From positions 1 to 58,825 of the forward strand of contig JACQAO010000100.1 of assembly GCA_016194935.1 (NCBI GenBank): a stretch of 58,825 bases of DNA. The letters are read 5' to 3'. A model generated the notes under the pieces. The model saw nothing but the letters and a program-made list of their open reading frames with translations. It did no database searches and was not told the origin of the DNA. The stretch's first letter is position 1. Each line of letters opens with the position of its first letter. The translations under genes and the position numbers were made by a program. Positions 41,134 to 50,664 of the stretch are shown here, piece by piece. This DNA comes from Betaproteobacteria bacterium (GTDB taxonomy: Bacteria; Pseudomonadota; Gammaproteobacteria; Burkholderiales; Rhodocyclaceae).

Positions 41134-43404
41134 TTACCTGATCCCTGCCTGAATTTGTTCGTCGATAATTCTCGGTGTGATGAACACCAGCAGTTCTTTT
41201 CTGGATTTGGTCCGGGTGTTGGATTTGAACAAGTTGCCCACCACCGGCAGATCGCCCAGCAGCGGCACCTTGTTGGTGGTCTCCTGTTCGGCCTGTTCAA
41301 AAATACCACCGAGCACCACCGTACCGCTGTTCTCCACCGAGACGCGGGTCTTGATGTATTTTTTATTGATGGAAACACCGGCCACATAAATACTGCCGAC
41401 GGTATCCTGGGTGATGTCCAGGTCCAGGATCACCGTACCGTCCGAAGTAATTTGCGGCGTCACCGACAACTTCAGCACCGCCTGCCGGAAGGCCGTGCTG
41501 GGGCCGTTGATGCTCTGGATGGTGTACGGAATCTCCACGCCCTGGGCAATTTCGGCTTGCTTGCCGTCGGCCGTGACTACCCGCGGACTGGCAATGCTCT
41601 TCACCCGGCCATCGGTTTCCGCCGCCTGCAGTTCAAGGTTGATGAAGCTGGCTAATCCGGACTTGAACAAGCTCACCGCAATAGTGCTGGGCGCTGCGCC
41701 GCCCTGCCCGGTTGCCGGTAAATTGACAAAGGTGGCCTGCGATACCGAGGGCGGGGTGCCGGCAGCGACTCCGCCGCCGGTATTCTGTCCGGTCAAGGAG
41801 AACACGCCTTCCAGGCTGCCGCCTACTGTGCCGAAAGTCGTCGAGGTACCGGGCAGGCGGGAGCCGACACCGGCGCCGGGAATCGTCGACCTCAGATCGT
41901 TGAAACCGAGCCGCACGCCCAGGCTGCGTCCGAAATTATCTTCCGCACTGACCACCCGCGCTTCGATCAATACTTGCTTGACCGGCTTGTCGACCAGGGC
42001 GATCAGCTTCCTGACGCGCTCCAGATAAGCGGGAAAATCGGTAACGAACAACTGGTTGGTTCGCGCATCCACGGTGGCGACGCCGGAAGGCGACAGGTAA
42101 TTGCCCTTTTCACCGGTTGAAGCCGGCGCGGGTGCGGGCGGCGCGCCCGGCGCGCCTGGGGCGCCGCCTATCGCCACGCTGGACGAGGTTTTGGATTGCT
42201 CGCCGGTGATGAGTTTCAGCACATCCTCAGCCTTGGCGTAATTCGGCTGGAAGGTCCGCATCTCGATGGGTTCGGAAACGCTTTGCGCCAGGCGCGATTT
42301 GGATTGATGCTCATCGCGGATGGCGATTTCATCTTGCGGTGCGATCCAGATCACGTTGCCGGTCTTGCGCATTCCCAGTCCCTTGGCCTGGAGAATGATG
42401 TCGAGCGCCTGGTCCCACGGCACGTCTTTCAGGCGCAAAGTCACATTGCCGCTGACCGTATCGCTGGTGATGATGTTGAAATTGGTGAAGTCGGCGATTA
42501 CCTGCAGCACCGCGCGCACGTCGATGTTCTGGAAGTTCAGCGACAATTTCTCGCCGTGTCCGCCGGCGCCCGAATCCTGCACCAGTTTGTTGGGACTCTC
42601 GACAACGGGCCGCACTTCGATGACGAACTGGTTGTCGCTCTGGTAAGCATTGTGCTCCCAGAGGCCGTGCGGGCTGATGACCATGCGCACGTTCTCGCCC
42701 TGCGCACGGGTGGTGATGTTACTCACCGGCGTAGCGAAGTCGGTCACATCAAGACGCCGGTTCAGGTTGTCGGGCAAGCTCGTCTTGCGGAAATCCACCA
42801 CCAGATCCGAACCCTGCTTGTGTATGTCGATCCCTACATTGGGGTCGGAGAGATCCACCGTAATCCGCGCCTCGCCGCCCTTGCCCCGGCGGAAGTTGAT
42901 GTCGCGCACGCTCTGCGCAGCATCCTGCGGCTTGCTCGCGGCAAAATGCGACACCATCGGCACCGCGCCCGACGCCACCGCCTCCTTGGGCGCAAAACTG
43001 ATCACCATCGCCGCGCCTTCGAGGCGCGTTTCATAGGTCGCCAACTGGTTCAGATTCAACACCAGGCGGGTGCGGTCACCTACCTGCACGATATTGATAC
43101 TGCGCAATTCTCCCTGGTTCACCTGCTGCACGTTGCGCCCCAGACCATTGCTGGTGGCGGGAAAATCGAAAGCGACACGCGCCGGGCTGGCGATGCTGAA
43201 ACTGGCGGGCTGAGTCGTCAGCGCCTGCTTGAGCGTCAGCTTGACGATGGTGATGCCGCCCTGCTGGCTCACCTGTAGCGTTTCTATGCTGTTCGATGCC
43301 GCCGCTGGCGCACCCTGCTGGGCTGACGCGCTCGCCGCCAGGCAGCATATGGCGATCGTTACCAGCAGCGCCGCCTGGCGCCGGATTTTTTTCAAGGGAT
43401 TCAT
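41134..43404 (-). CDS. pilQ: Type IV pilus secretin PilQ
   Basis: A 756-residue secretin, the outer-membrane channel for the type IV pilus. The signal peptide is MNPLKKIRRQAALLVTIAIC, ending ASASA. AMIN domains occupy about residues 40-250, an STN/N0-type domain with ISLNFQ-like LSLNFQNIDVRAVLQVIADF is near 290, and an N1 domain follows. A Gly/Ala/Pro-rich linker is near 430. The secretin core has VLIEARVVSAEDNFGRSLGV, then VVTADGKQAEIAQGVEIPY and VPLLGDLPVVGNLFK, the conserved end. Last pil gene; it overlaps pilP by 4 bp. Confidence 0.97.
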   Translation of the reverse strand: MNPLKKIRRQAALLVTIAICCLAASASAQQGAPAAASNSIETLQVSQQGGITIVKLTLKQALTTQPASFSIASPARVAFDFPATSNGLGRNVQQVNQGELRSINIVQVGDRTRLVLNLNQLATYETRLEGAAMVISFAPKEAVASGAVPMVSHFAASKPQDAAQSVRDINFRRGKGGEARITVDLSDPNVGIDIHKQGSDLVVDFRKTSLPDNLNRRLDVTDFATPVSNITTRAQGENVRMVISPHGLWEHNAYQSDNQFVIEVRPVVESPNKLVQDSGAGGHGEKLSLNFQNIDVRAVLQVIADFTNFNIITSDTVSGNVTLRLKDVPWDQALDIILQAKGLGMRKTGNVIWIAPQDEIAIRDEHQSKSRLAQSVSEPIEMRTFQPNYAKAEDVLKLITGEQSKTSSSVAIGGAPGAPGAPPAPAPASTGEKGNYLSPSGVATVDARTNQLFVTDFPAYLERVRKLIALVDKPVKQVLIEARVVSAEDNFGRSLGVRLGFNDLRSTIPGAGVGSRLPGTSTTFGTVGGSLEGVFSLTGQNTGGGVAAGTPPSVSQATFVNLPATGQGGAAPSTIAVSLFKSGLASFINLELQAAETDGRVKSIASPRVVTADGKQAEIAQGVEIPYTIQSINGPSTAFRQAVLKLSVTPQITSDGTVILDLDITQDTVGSIYVAGVSINKKYIKTRVSVENSGTVVLGGIFEQAEQETTNKVPLLGDLPVVGNLFKSNTRTKSRKELLVFITPRIIDEQIQAGIR

Positions 43405-43934
43405 TTCTTTGCCTCCTGTTCCTGCAACTGTAGCGTGCTGGTGCGTTCTTCCCAGTCGCCGACGGGGTCCTGCACCAACTCTTTGAGTTGCAGCTCCGAC
43501 TCGGTGATGTTGACGACCATGCCGAAGTTCTGCCCCATGTAACTGCCTATCTTGACGAGGAATACCGATTTATCCGCCTGGATCACCGCATTCAACATTT
43601 TTCCCTTCTGGATCAGTCCGACCATTTTCAGCGCGTCCAGCGGGTAAGCTTCCAGCGGCTCCTTGAAGCGATCAAAGTCCGGCTTGATGCCGCCGCCACT
43701 TGTCCTGGACTTTCTTTCCGTCTCGATTTTTGCGGGATTGAAGGGATCCTTCAGGTCGCCCGCATCGTAGGCCACGATGGGAAAAGGCTTGATCTCGGGC
43801 AGCGGCGGCACCCGCCCCTTCATTCCCTGGGTGGTCTCTTTCATCCACTGACGTATGCTCTGATGATCCTCGCCGTCGCAGGCGCTGAGCACAAGGGCGG
43901 CCAGAACAGCCAGAAGCGGCGCGATCCGCTTCAT
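43401..43934 (-). CDS. pilP: Type IV pilus inner-membrane lipoprotein PilP
   Basis: A 177-residue PilP. The signal peptide MKRIAPLLAVLAALVLSAC ends at lipobox LSAC (Cys19). A long extended linker with PPLPEIKPFPIVAYDA leads to the beta-sandwich domain with LDALKMVGLIQKGKMLNAVI, YMGQNFGMVVNITESELQLK and WEERTSTLQLQEQEA. PilP links the PilNO inner-membrane complex to PilQ. Overlaps of 4 bp (ATGA type) with both pilO and pilQ show tight coupling. Confidence 0.96.
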   Translation of the reverse strand: MKRIAPLLAVLAALVLSACDGEDHQSIRQWMKETTQGMKGRVPPLPEIKPFPIVAYDAGDLKDPFNPAKIETERKSRTSGGGIKPDFDRFKEPLEAYPLDALKMVGLIQKGKMLNAVIQADKSVFLVKIGSYMGQNFGMVVNITESELQLKELVQDPVGDWEERTSTLQLQEQEAKK

Positions 43935-44614
43935 TTTTTGACGCCTTTGGTTTGCGCAGCCTTGGCCTTCTTCTGCTGGGACATTTCTTCCGCGTCCAGG
44001 TAACGGAAGGTTTTCACCACCGTCGTCATTACCAGTCCGCCATCCTTGCCCGTCACAATGTCAATGTCATTAAGTGTGACAATACGCGGAAGCTTGGCGA
44101 TATCGCCGGTAAACCCACCCAGATCATGATAATTTCCGAGCAGCTTGATGGTGATCGGCAACTCCGCATAAAAGTCCTTGGTCACCTCATTACCGGGCTT
44201 GAACAGGTCGAACTGCAAGCCGCGTCCGACGCCGGCCTGGTTGATATCCACCAGCAAGCCGCCCATCTCGGCCTTGTTGGGCAATTGTCTGAGCAGCGCG
44301 CCGAAGGAGCGGTCAATCTCCACCAGTTGTTTGCGGTATTCGTCGAGATTGACTGCCTGCTTCTTTTTGTCCAGCCACTCTTCCTTGAGCTTGGTTTCCT
44401 GCAGGCGCTTGGCCTCCAGTTCGTCAAGCTGGGGATTCCAGCCGAACCACCAGGCGCTGACCAACAACGCGACCATCAACCCCACCAGGGTCACGATACG
44501 CGGCAACAGCGGCCACAGGCCAGGATCTTTCGGATCAAGAGACTTGAACTCCTCCTGCATCGCCTGAAAATCGAAGGCCGGCAGCTTCAGCTTGGGCAGC
44601 GCGGGGGCTTTCAT
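43931..44614 (-). CDS. pilO: Type IV pilus assembly protein PilO
   Basis: A 227-residue PilO. One membrane helix lies at about residues 36-60 (RIVTLVGLMVALLVSAWWFG). A coiled coil follows (LDELEAKRLQETKLKEEWLD), then a ferredoxin-like domain with LVDINQAGVGRGLQFDLFKP, PITIKLLGNYHDLGGFTGDI and LPRIVTLNDIDI. PilO forms a heterodimer with PilN in the inner membrane. Overlaps pilN and pilP by 4 bp each. Confidence 0.96.
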   Translation of the reverse strand: MKAPALPKLKLPAFDFQAMQEEFKSLDPKDPGLWPLLPRIVTLVGLMVALLVSAWWFGWNPQLDELEAKRLQETKLKEEWLDKKKQAVNLDEYRKQLVEIDRSFGALLRQLPNKAEMGGLLVDINQAGVGRGLQFDLFKPGNEVTKDFYAELPITIKLLGNYHDLGGFTGDIAKLPRIVTLNDIDIVTGKDGGLVMTTVVKTFRYLDAEEMSQQKKAKAAQTKGVKK

Positions 44615-45225
44615 GGTTTCTTGTCCTTCGCCGCCGCGCCCGCAGCAGGGCCTGGGCCTTTACCCATCTTGCCGTCTTCCGTGGTCTGGCGGGTAATGAA
44701 AACGTTCAAGTTGAATTCGTTGAGGCGGCGGTTGCCGACATTCGCGGCTTTGATTTCCACCAGGTCCGGACGCTCCAGCAACGGCGACGCTTCGAGGTTG
44801 CGCATCAGCACCGAGATGCGCGAGTTGGATTGGGCATAGCCGATGATGTTGATCTTGTCCTGGGTTTGCTTGACGCTTTTCAGGTAAATGCCGTCCGGCA
44901 CCTGGCGCGTCATTTCATTGAAGAAATGCACGGTCTCCGCCCGGTTCGCCTGCAACGATTCGATGATGCGCTTGCGCGACAGCAGCGAATCGGTCTGCTC
45001 CTTGAGGCGCTTGATCTCCTCAATGTCCTTGTCAAGGCCGGAAATTTCCATCTTGAGAAAGGAATTTGCATTGTCCTGTGCGCCGATGTAGCGGTTGATG
45101 ACGCCGTAGCCGAGAAACCAGATCAGCCCCGCCAATAACGCGATCAACCCGGACACCGCATAAAACTGCTGGCGCCGCGCCTTGCGCTTTTCCTCACGAT
45201 GGGGGAGCAGGTTGATGCGTATCAC
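44611..45225 (-). CDS. pilN: Type IV pilus assembly protein PilN
   Basis: A 204-residue PilN starting IRINLLPHREEKRKARRQQF, whose INLLP motif binds PilM. One membrane helix is near residues 22-42 (AVSGLIALLAGLIWFLGYGV). A coiled coil (GLDKDIEEIKRLKEQTD) and a periplasmic domain with DGIYLKSVKQTQDKINIIGY follow. Start: GTG 45225, preceded by GGAGG, overlaps the pilM TGA by 4 bp; a longer frame to 45255 lies inside pilM and lacks family similarity. Confidence 0.95.
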   Translation of the reverse strand: MIRINLLPHREEKRKARRQQFYAVSGLIALLAGLIWFLGYGVINRYIGAQDNANSFLKMEISGLDKDIEEIKRLKEQTDSLLSRKRIIESLQANRAETVHFFNEMTRQVPDGIYLKSVKQTQDKINIIGYAQSNSRISVLMRNLEASPLLERPDLVEIKAANVGNRRLNEFNLNVFITRQTTEDGKMGKGPGPAAGAAAKDKKP

Positions 45226-46301
45226 TGATCGAACCTCCGCAAGGCCAGGCCGCACGCCACCAGCAGCGACGGCGCGTCGATCAGCAACTGCTTGGGTCGA
45301 ATCCGCGAAGATGTCGTCATATTAACGAAGGGATTGGCGATCTGCGTATCCACCTGAGTGCGCGTTTTTACTGTTTCGTCCATGCCGGGGATCACGGCGC
45401 AGCCGCCCGACAGCACGATGTGATCGATCTGGCTGTACTGGGTGGAGGTAAAGAAAAACTGTAGTGCGCGCGACACTTCCAGAGCCAGGTTGTCCATGAA
45501 AGGCCGCAGCAGTTCGGCTTCATAGTTCTCCGGCAAGGCGTTATTGCGTTTCGCTGTTTCCGCCTCCTCGACGCTCATGCCGTAGGTACGCATGATGTCC
45601 TGCGTCAGTTGGCCGCCGCCAAAGGCCTGCTCGCGGGTGTAGATGGATTGATCATTGCGCAGCACTGTCACATTCATCACATTGGCGCCGATATCCACCA
45701 TCGCCACCAGGCGGTCCCTGCCGCCATCAGGCAACTGTGTTTCGACCAGTTCGAAAGCGGCTTGCGCCGCATAAGACTCGACATCCATCACCACCGGCTT
45801 CAAGCCGGCGGCTTCCGCGCAGGCGACGCGGTCTTCGACTTTTTCCTTGCGCGAAGCGGCGATCAGCAACTCCACCTCATCCGGGCCTGACGGCGCCGGG
45901 CCGATCACCTGGAAATCCAGATTCACTTCCTCCAGGGCAAAGGGGATGTATTGATTGGCTTCCGACTCAACCTGAAGCTCCAGTTCCTGTTCACGCAAAC
46001 CTGCCGCAACAATAATTTTTTTGGTAATCACGGCTGCCGTCGGCAGCGCCAGGGCTACATTCCTGGTGGATGAACCGAGCCGTTTCCACGCCCGCCCCAG
46101 GGTTTCCGATACCAGTTCTAGATTGGCAATATTGCCATCCACCACAGCGTCGCGCGGCAAAGGCTCGATCACATAGCGTTCGATGCAATAAATTCCCTTG
46201 CCGGCATCCGACAGCTCCACCATCTTGATCGAGGACGAAGTGATGTCCAGACCAATCAGCGGACGCGCTTTCGGATTGAAGATGGACAAGTCAATTTGCA
46301 A
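45222..46301 (-). CDS. pilM: Type IV pilus assembly ATPase-like protein PilM
   Basis: A 359-residue PilM of the FtsA/actin-like fold. It begins MQIDLSIFNPKARPLIGLDI with SSSIKMVELS, and later has VAMVDIGANVMNVTVL and HIVLSGGCAVIPGMDETV, the nucleotide-binding motifs. It is cytoplasmic and recruits the PilN N-terminus. Start codon is TTG at 46301, with AAGGA about 9 bases ahead; no in-frame ATG fits. The upstream gap carries AT-rich promoter-like sequence shared with the divergent penicillin-binding protein gene. Confidence 0.95.
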   Translation of the reverse strand: MQIDLSIFNPKARPLIGLDITSSSIKMVELSDAGKGIYCIERYVIEPLPRDAVVDGNIANLELVSETLGRAWKRLGSSTRNVALALPTAAVITKKIIVAAGLREQELELQVESEANQYIPFALEEVNLDFQVIGPAPSGPDEVELLIAASRKEKVEDRVACAEAAGLKPVVMDVESYAAQAAFELVETQLPDGGRDRLVAMVDIGANVMNVTVLRNDQSIYTREQAFGGGQLTQDIMRTYGMSVEEAETAKRNNALPENYEAELLRPFMDNLALEVSRALQFFFTSTQYSQIDHIVLSGGCAVIPGMDETVKTRTQVDTQIANPFVNMTTSSRIRPKQLLIDAPSLLVACGLALRRFDQ

Positions 46302-46505
46302 GAATATATCCTTTTAAAATCTTATATATAGAGGCTATACGGATAATTTACATTAAATGCTAGCAGCAACTATGGTACGTGTAAAGAATTTTCTTTTGTA
46401 TTGTGTGACTTATCTAACAACGGCCATGCTATTCCCGATCTTTAGCGGGATTCTTTCGAGCCCGGCATATAATGGCCCGCTGTATCCTCATAGTCGAGTT
46501 TTTCT
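46302..46505. promoter_or_regulatory. Divergent promoter region between pilM and the PBP1A gene
   Basis: This 204-bp gap is markedly AT-rich relative to its surroundings. On the plus strand a perfect TATAAT lies at 46468-46473, 33 bases before the TTG start of the PBP1A gene, with no good -35 at 16-18 bp. On the minus strand TATATAAGAT just upstream of the pilM Shine-Dalgarno sequence is a -10 candidate. No open frame in the gap looks real. Confidence 0.5.
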
Positions 46506-48824
46506 TTGCCCGCTGCCCTCCGCTGGTTCCTGTACCCCGTCCTGCTGATCGTCGGCGCCGCGCTCGCGGCGGCTGCCCTGGTTGGCATCGTGGTTATTCT
46601 CGCCTACCCGCAACTGCCTTCGCTGGAGGCGCTGACTGATTATCAGCCGAAAATCCCGCTGCGCGTCTACACCGCCGACGGCCATCTGATCGGCGAGTTC
46701 GGCGAAGAACGCCGCGCCCTGGTACGCATCGAAGAGGTGCCGAACATCATGAAGCAGGCCATCCTCGCCGCCGAGGATGAGCGGTTCTACCAGCACGGCG
46801 GCGTCGATACCATGGGGGTGCTGCGGGCGGCGTACGCCAACTTTCTTGCCGGCAGCAAACGCCAGGGTTCCTCAACCATCACCATGCAGGTGGCGCGCAA
46901 TTTCTTCCTCACCAGTGAAAAAACCTGGACTCGCAAAATTTACGAGGCTTTGCTGGCTTTCAAGATCGAGCACAATCTGTCGAAGAACGAGATCCTGCAA
47001 ATTTATATCAACCAGCTTTATCTCGGACAGCGCGCCTATGGCTTCGCCTCCGCGGCGCAAATCTATTTTGGCAAAACCCTGAAGGAACTCAATATCGCCG
47101 AGGCGGCGATGCTGGCCGGCCTGCCCAAGGCGCCCTCGGCCTACAACCCGGTGGCCAATCCCAAACGCGCCAAGCAGCGCCAGATGTATGTGTTGCGGCG
47201 CATGCATGAACTGGGCGTGATCGATGACACACAACTCGCCGAGGCGCAAAAACAGCCGCTGACAGTCAAGCATGACGCCAACGATTTCGGCGTGCACGCC
47301 GAGTACGTCGCCGAAATGGCGCGCCAGATTGCCTACGAACAATTTCAGGACGATACCTACAGCAAGGGCTTGCGCGTCATCACTACCATCACCCTGGCGG
47401 ACCAGGAGGCGGCATACAACAGCCTGCGCAAAGGGGTCATCGACTACGATCATCGTCACGGCTACCGCGGCGCAGAGGCTTACGTCGACTTGAAGGATGT
47501 TCACTCCGATCAGGATGAGGAGCTGGAGGAAGCTCTGGGGGACTACGACGATTCGGATGATCTGCTGGCCGGCATCGTCCTCGCCGACGACCCCAGGCAA
47601 GTCCGCGTTTACCTGCGCGGCGGCGAGATCGTCAATGTTACCGGCGACGGCCTGAAATTTGCCGCCCGCATGCTCGACGACAAGGCCCCCGCCAACAAAC
47701 GGCTGCAGCGCGGCGCGGTGGTGCGGCTGTTCAAGGATGACAAGCGGCAATGGCAGATCACCCAGCTACCCGAGGCCGAGGCGGCTTTCGTCGCCGCCAG
47801 CCCCATCGACGGCGCTGTGCGCGCCCTGGTCGGCGGTTTCGATTTCAACCACAACAAGTTCAATCATGTGACGCAGGCCTGGCGTCAACCGGGTTCCAGC
47901 TTCAAGCCGTTCATCTATTCGGCGGCACTGGAAAAAGGCTATACGCCCGCTTCGGTGCTCCCCGACGAACCCATTGTCATTTCAGCGGCGGAAACTGGCA
48001 GCAAGGAATGGGAACCGAAAAACTACGACGGCAAGTACGAAGGCCCGATGTCGATACGCACCGCGCTGGCAAAGTCGAAAAACATGGTGTCGATCCGCTT
48101 GCTGAAATCCATCGGCACCCAATACGCCCAGGACTATATAACCCGCTTCGGTTTCGATGCCGACAAGCACCCGCCGTATCTCACCATGGTGCTGGGCGCC
48201 GGCTCGGTTACGCCCTGGCAGCAGCTGACCGGCTACTCGGTATTCGCCAACGGCGGCTACAAGATCGCGCCCTATGTGGTCAGCAAAATACTCGACGCCA
48301 AGGGCGATGTGCTGGCCGAAACCCAACCGGCGGTGGCCGGTGACGAGGCCTTGCGGGTGCTCGATGCGCGCAATGCCTATCTGATGGACAGCATGATGCA
48401 CGATGTAATCCGCCGCGGCACCGCCACCAAAGCCATGGTGCTGAAGCGCTACGATCTGGCCGGCAAAACCGGCACCACCAACGAGGAAAAAGACGCCTGG
48501 TTTTGCGGCTACCAGCCGACCGTGGTCGGCATCTCGTGGATCGGCTACGATCAGCCCAAGCGGCTGGGTGCAGGCGAAACCGGCGCCAAGGCCGCCCTGC
48601 CGATGTGGATCGGCTACATGGAGAAAGCGCTGCAAGGCGTGCCGGAAAGCTTCATGGAAAAACCTGATGGCCTGGTCGCCGTCACCGCCACCGATCCTTC
48701 CGGCAAATCTCCCGCCACGGAATATATCTACAAGGAATACCTGCCGGAACTCGAACGTGCAGAACCCGCTCCAGCGCCTGCGCCTGCGACTGCGCCGCCG
48801 CCGGGAACCCCGGGAACTCCGTAA
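46506..48824 (+). CDS. mrcA: Penicillin-binding protein 1A (bifunctional transglycosylase/transpeptidase)
   Basis: A 772-residue class A PBP. An N-terminal membrane helix is at about residues 8-32. The glycosyltransferase domain has ILAAEDERFYQHGGVD (catalytic Glu), GSSTITMQVARNFFL and KNEILQIYINQLYLGQRAYG. An OB-like insert with acidic runs follows. The transpeptidase has GSSFKPFIYSAALEKG (SxxK), SKN as the second motif in AKSKNMVSI, and AGKTGTTNEEKDAWFCGY (KTGT). It ends in a Pro/Ala tail. The only start available is TTG 46506, since an in-frame TAG lies at 46491. Also called ponA. Its place divergent from pilM is typical of Proteobacteria. Confidence 0.96.
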   Translation: MPAALRWFLYPVLLIVGAALAAAALVGIVVILAYPQLPSLEALTDYQPKIPLRVYTADGHLIGEFGEERRALVRIEEVPNIMKQAILAAEDERFYQHGGVDTMGVLRAAYANFLAGSKRQGSSTITMQVARNFFLTSEKTWTRKIYEALLAFKIEHNLSKNEILQIYINQLYLGQRAYGFASAAQIYFGKTLKELNIAEAAMLAGLPKAPSAYNPVANPKRAKQRQMYVLRRMHELGVIDDTQLAEAQKQPLTVKHDANDFGVHAEYVAEMARQIAYEQFQDDTYSKGLRVITTITLADQEAAYNSLRKGVIDYDHRHGYRGAEAYVDLKDVHSDQDEELEEALGDYDDSDDLLAGIVLADDPRQVRVYLRGGEIVNVTGDGLKFAARMLDDKAPANKRLQRGAVVRLFKDDKRQWQITQLPEAEAAFVAASPIDGAVRALVGGFDFNHNKFNHVTQAWRQPGSSFKPFIYSAALEKGYTPASVLPDEPIVISAAETGSKEWEPKNYDGKYEGPMSIRTALAKSKNMVSIRLLKSIGTQYAQDYITRFGFDADKHPPYLTMVLGAGSVTPWQQLTGYSVFANGGYKIAPYVVSKILDAKGDVLAETQPAVAGDEALRVLDARNAYLMDSMMHDVIRRGTATKAMVLKRYDLAGKTGTTNEEKDAWFCGYQPTVVGISWIGYDQPKRLGAGETGAKAALPMWIGYMEKALQGVPESFMEKPDGLVAVTATDPSGKSPATEYIYKEYLPELERAEPAPAPAPATAPPPGTPGTP

Positions 48825-48848
48825 GCAGTGCCAGGCAGAGGTTCGCCG

Positions 48849-49184
48849 CTAAATGTCGAGTTTCACGACGACCCCGGCCTGCTCACTGATACAACGCGAT
48901 AACGCCACCGCAAGATCAACGCCGTCGCGCGTGCCGAGCCAGCGCAGCGGATCGGACGAATCCGCCTTGAAGTGATACCCCCCGGATTTCGCCGCGATCC
49001 AGATTTCACGCGCGGCGGTGTGGCGGTTGATGATGATTTTGCTGCCGCCGCCATGATCGAATTCCAGCTCGATCACGCCGCCCGGCTTGATCTCGAAGTC
49101 GAGATCGGCGGCGCTGCTCTCCAGCGCCCGCTCGATGCGCGCCAGCATGGCGTCGGCAAAGGTGTTGAATTCGCGCTCATCCAT
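48849..49184 (-). CDS. cyaY: Iron-sulfur cluster assembly protein CyaY (frataxin)
   Basis: A 111-residue frataxin. The acidic first helix EFNTFADAMLARIERALESS is followed by the beta-sheet with GGVIELEFDHGGGSKIIINR and AAREIWIAAKSGGYHFK, then WLGTRDGVDLAVALSRCISE. Frataxin binds iron and regulates the IscS cysteine desulfurase complex. Divergent from lptM-lysA across 65 bp, a pairing common in Proteobacteria. ATG at 49184. Confidence 0.95.
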   Translation of the reverse strand: MDEREFNTFADAMLARIERALESSAADLDFEIKPGGVIELEFDHGGGSKIIINRHTAAREIWIAAKSGGYHFKADSSDPLRWLGTRDGVDLAVALSRCISEQAGVVVKLDI

Positions 49185-49249
49185 GCGGCGACTCCAGGTT
49201 ACCCCTTGTCCTTGTGTTAGGATTAAATTTTTCCATATTCCCTCGTGTC

Positions 49250-49405
49250 ATGCGCCTGCTTCTATTGATTTCCAGTCTTGCCGCACTTGCCACACTCGCT
49301 GGCTGCGGCACCAAAACGCCTTTGCTGCTGCCTCCTGGCGCGGTCAAATCGCCCGTACTCGGCACGCCGAGTGATGATAACACTGCGACGGGAAGCGCTA
49401 GATGA
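49250..49405 (+). CDS. lptM: LPS translocon maturation chaperone LptM (YifL-like lipoprotein)
   Basis: A 51-residue lipoprotein. MRLLLLISSLAALATLAGC is a signal peptide with lipobox LAGC, and GTKTPLLLPP follows, the conserved G-x-K-x-P-L-x-x-P segment of YifL/LptM. LptM assists oxidative folding of the LptDE translocon in E. coli. It precedes lysA with a 4-bp ATGA overlap, as in many Gammaproteobacteria and Betaproteobacteria. ATG 49250 is chosen because the lipobox distance then fits. Confidence 0.88.
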   Translation: MRLLLLISSLAALATLAGCGTKTPLLLPPGAVKSPVLGTPSDDNTATGSAR

Positions 49406-50646
49406 CCGCTTTTGACTATCGCCAGGAACAGCTCTGCGCCGAACATGTGCCGCTGTCGCAGATTGCCGAACAATACGGTACGCCTTGTTTTGTTTACTCG
49501 CGCGCCGCGCTGACCGCCGCTTACCAGGCCTATCGCGCCGCACTCGGCGAGCGCAAGGCGTTGATTTGCTATGCCGTCAAGGCCAATTCCAGCCTGGCCA
49601 TTCTCAACCTGTTTGCGCGCCTGGGCGCCGGCTTCGATATCGTTTCGGGCGGCGAGCTGGCCCGCGTCATCGCCGCTGGCGGCGATCCCGCCAAGGTGCT
49701 GTTCTCCGGCGTCGGCAAGACCCGCGCCGAGCTGCGTACCGCATTGCAGGTGGGGATACACTGCTTTAACGTCGAATCGGCCAGCGAACTGGCAAGCCTC
49801 AACCAGATTGCCGGCGAGCTTGGCGTCACCGCACCCATTTCCATCCGCGTCAATCCGGATGTCGATCCGAAAACCCATCCCTATATCGCCACCGGCCTGA
49901 AGAGCAGCAAATTCGGCGTGCCTTTCGAGCAGGCGCTGCCGCTCTATCGGCAAGCGCAAGCGCTGCCGCATCTGGCGATCCGCGGCATCGACTGCCACAT
50001 CGGTTCGGAACTGCTCGACCCGGCGCCGGCGGCGCAGGCGGCACAAAAAATCCTCGGCCTGGCTGACACCCTGGCGGCGGAAGGCATGCCGCTGGCCCAC
50101 CTCGACTTGGGCGGCGGCATGGGCATCCGCAGCCGTGACGAAGCAATGCCCAGCATCGCCGAATACCTGGCGCCAACGCTGGCCCTGCTGGAGGGGCGCA
50201 AAGAAACCTTGATGCTCGAACCAGGCCGTTCGCTAGTCGGCAATGCCGGCCTGCTGTTGACCCGTATTGAGGTACTCAAGCACAGCGCGGAGAAAAATTT
50301 TGCCGTCGTCGACGCAGCCATGAACGACCTGCTGCGTCCGGCACTCTATAGCGCTTGGCACGATATTCTGCCGGTCCGCCGCAACACCGGCGCCGAGCGC
50401 ATCTACGAGATCGTCGGCCCGATCTGCGAGAGCGGCGACTTTCTCGGCCACGACCGCAGCCTGTCGCTGCGCGAAGGCGATCTTCTGGCGGTGATGTCGG
50501 CGGGTGCTTACGGCATGGCCATGAGTTCAAATTACAACTCCCGGCCACGCGCGGCGGAAGTGATGGTCGACCAGGGAACCACCCACCTGGTTCGGCAGCG
50601 CGAAGAAGTGGCGCAATTATTCGCCCTGGAAACGATACTTCCCTGA
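49402..50646 (+). CDS. lysA: Diaminopimelate decarboxylase
   Basis: A 414-residue PLP enzyme of fold III. The PLP Lys is in ICYAVKANSSLAIL, near residue 60. It also has GAGFDIVSGGELARVIAAGG, GIDCHIGSEL, LDLGGGMGI, EPGRSLVGNAG and GPICESGDFLGHDRSL with the active-site Cys, and AGAYGMAMSSNYNSRPRAAE near the C-terminus. Final step of lysine synthesis, from meso-diaminopimelate. Overlaps lptM by 4 bp. Confidence 0.97.
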   Translation: MTAFDYRQEQLCAEHVPLSQIAEQYGTPCFVYSRAALTAAYQAYRAALGERKALICYAVKANSSLAILNLFARLGAGFDIVSGGELARVIAAGGDPAKVLFSGVGKTRAELRTALQVGIHCFNVESASELASLNQIAGELGVTAPISIRVNPDVDPKTHPYIATGLKSSKFGVPFEQALPLYRQAQALPHLAIRGIDCHIGSELLDPAPAAQAAQKILGLADTLAAEGMPLAHLDLGGGMGIRSRDEAMPSIAEYLAPTLALLEGRKETLMLEPGRSLVGNAGLLLTRIEVLKHSAEKNFAVVDAAMNDLLRPALYSAWHDILPVRRNTGAERIYEIVGPICESGDFLGHDRSLSLREGDLLAVMSAGAYGMAMSSNYNSRPRAAEVMVDQGTTHLVRQREEVAQLFALETILP

Positions 50647-50664
50647 GCCGTCCTGCGTAAACCG

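Noticed and set aside
38877-41387. Extension of Ig-lipoprotein 3 upstream to 41387
   Set aside because: The additional 90 residues lie inside pilQ in another frame and would bury the signal peptide; ATG 41111 gives a proper lipoprotein signal.
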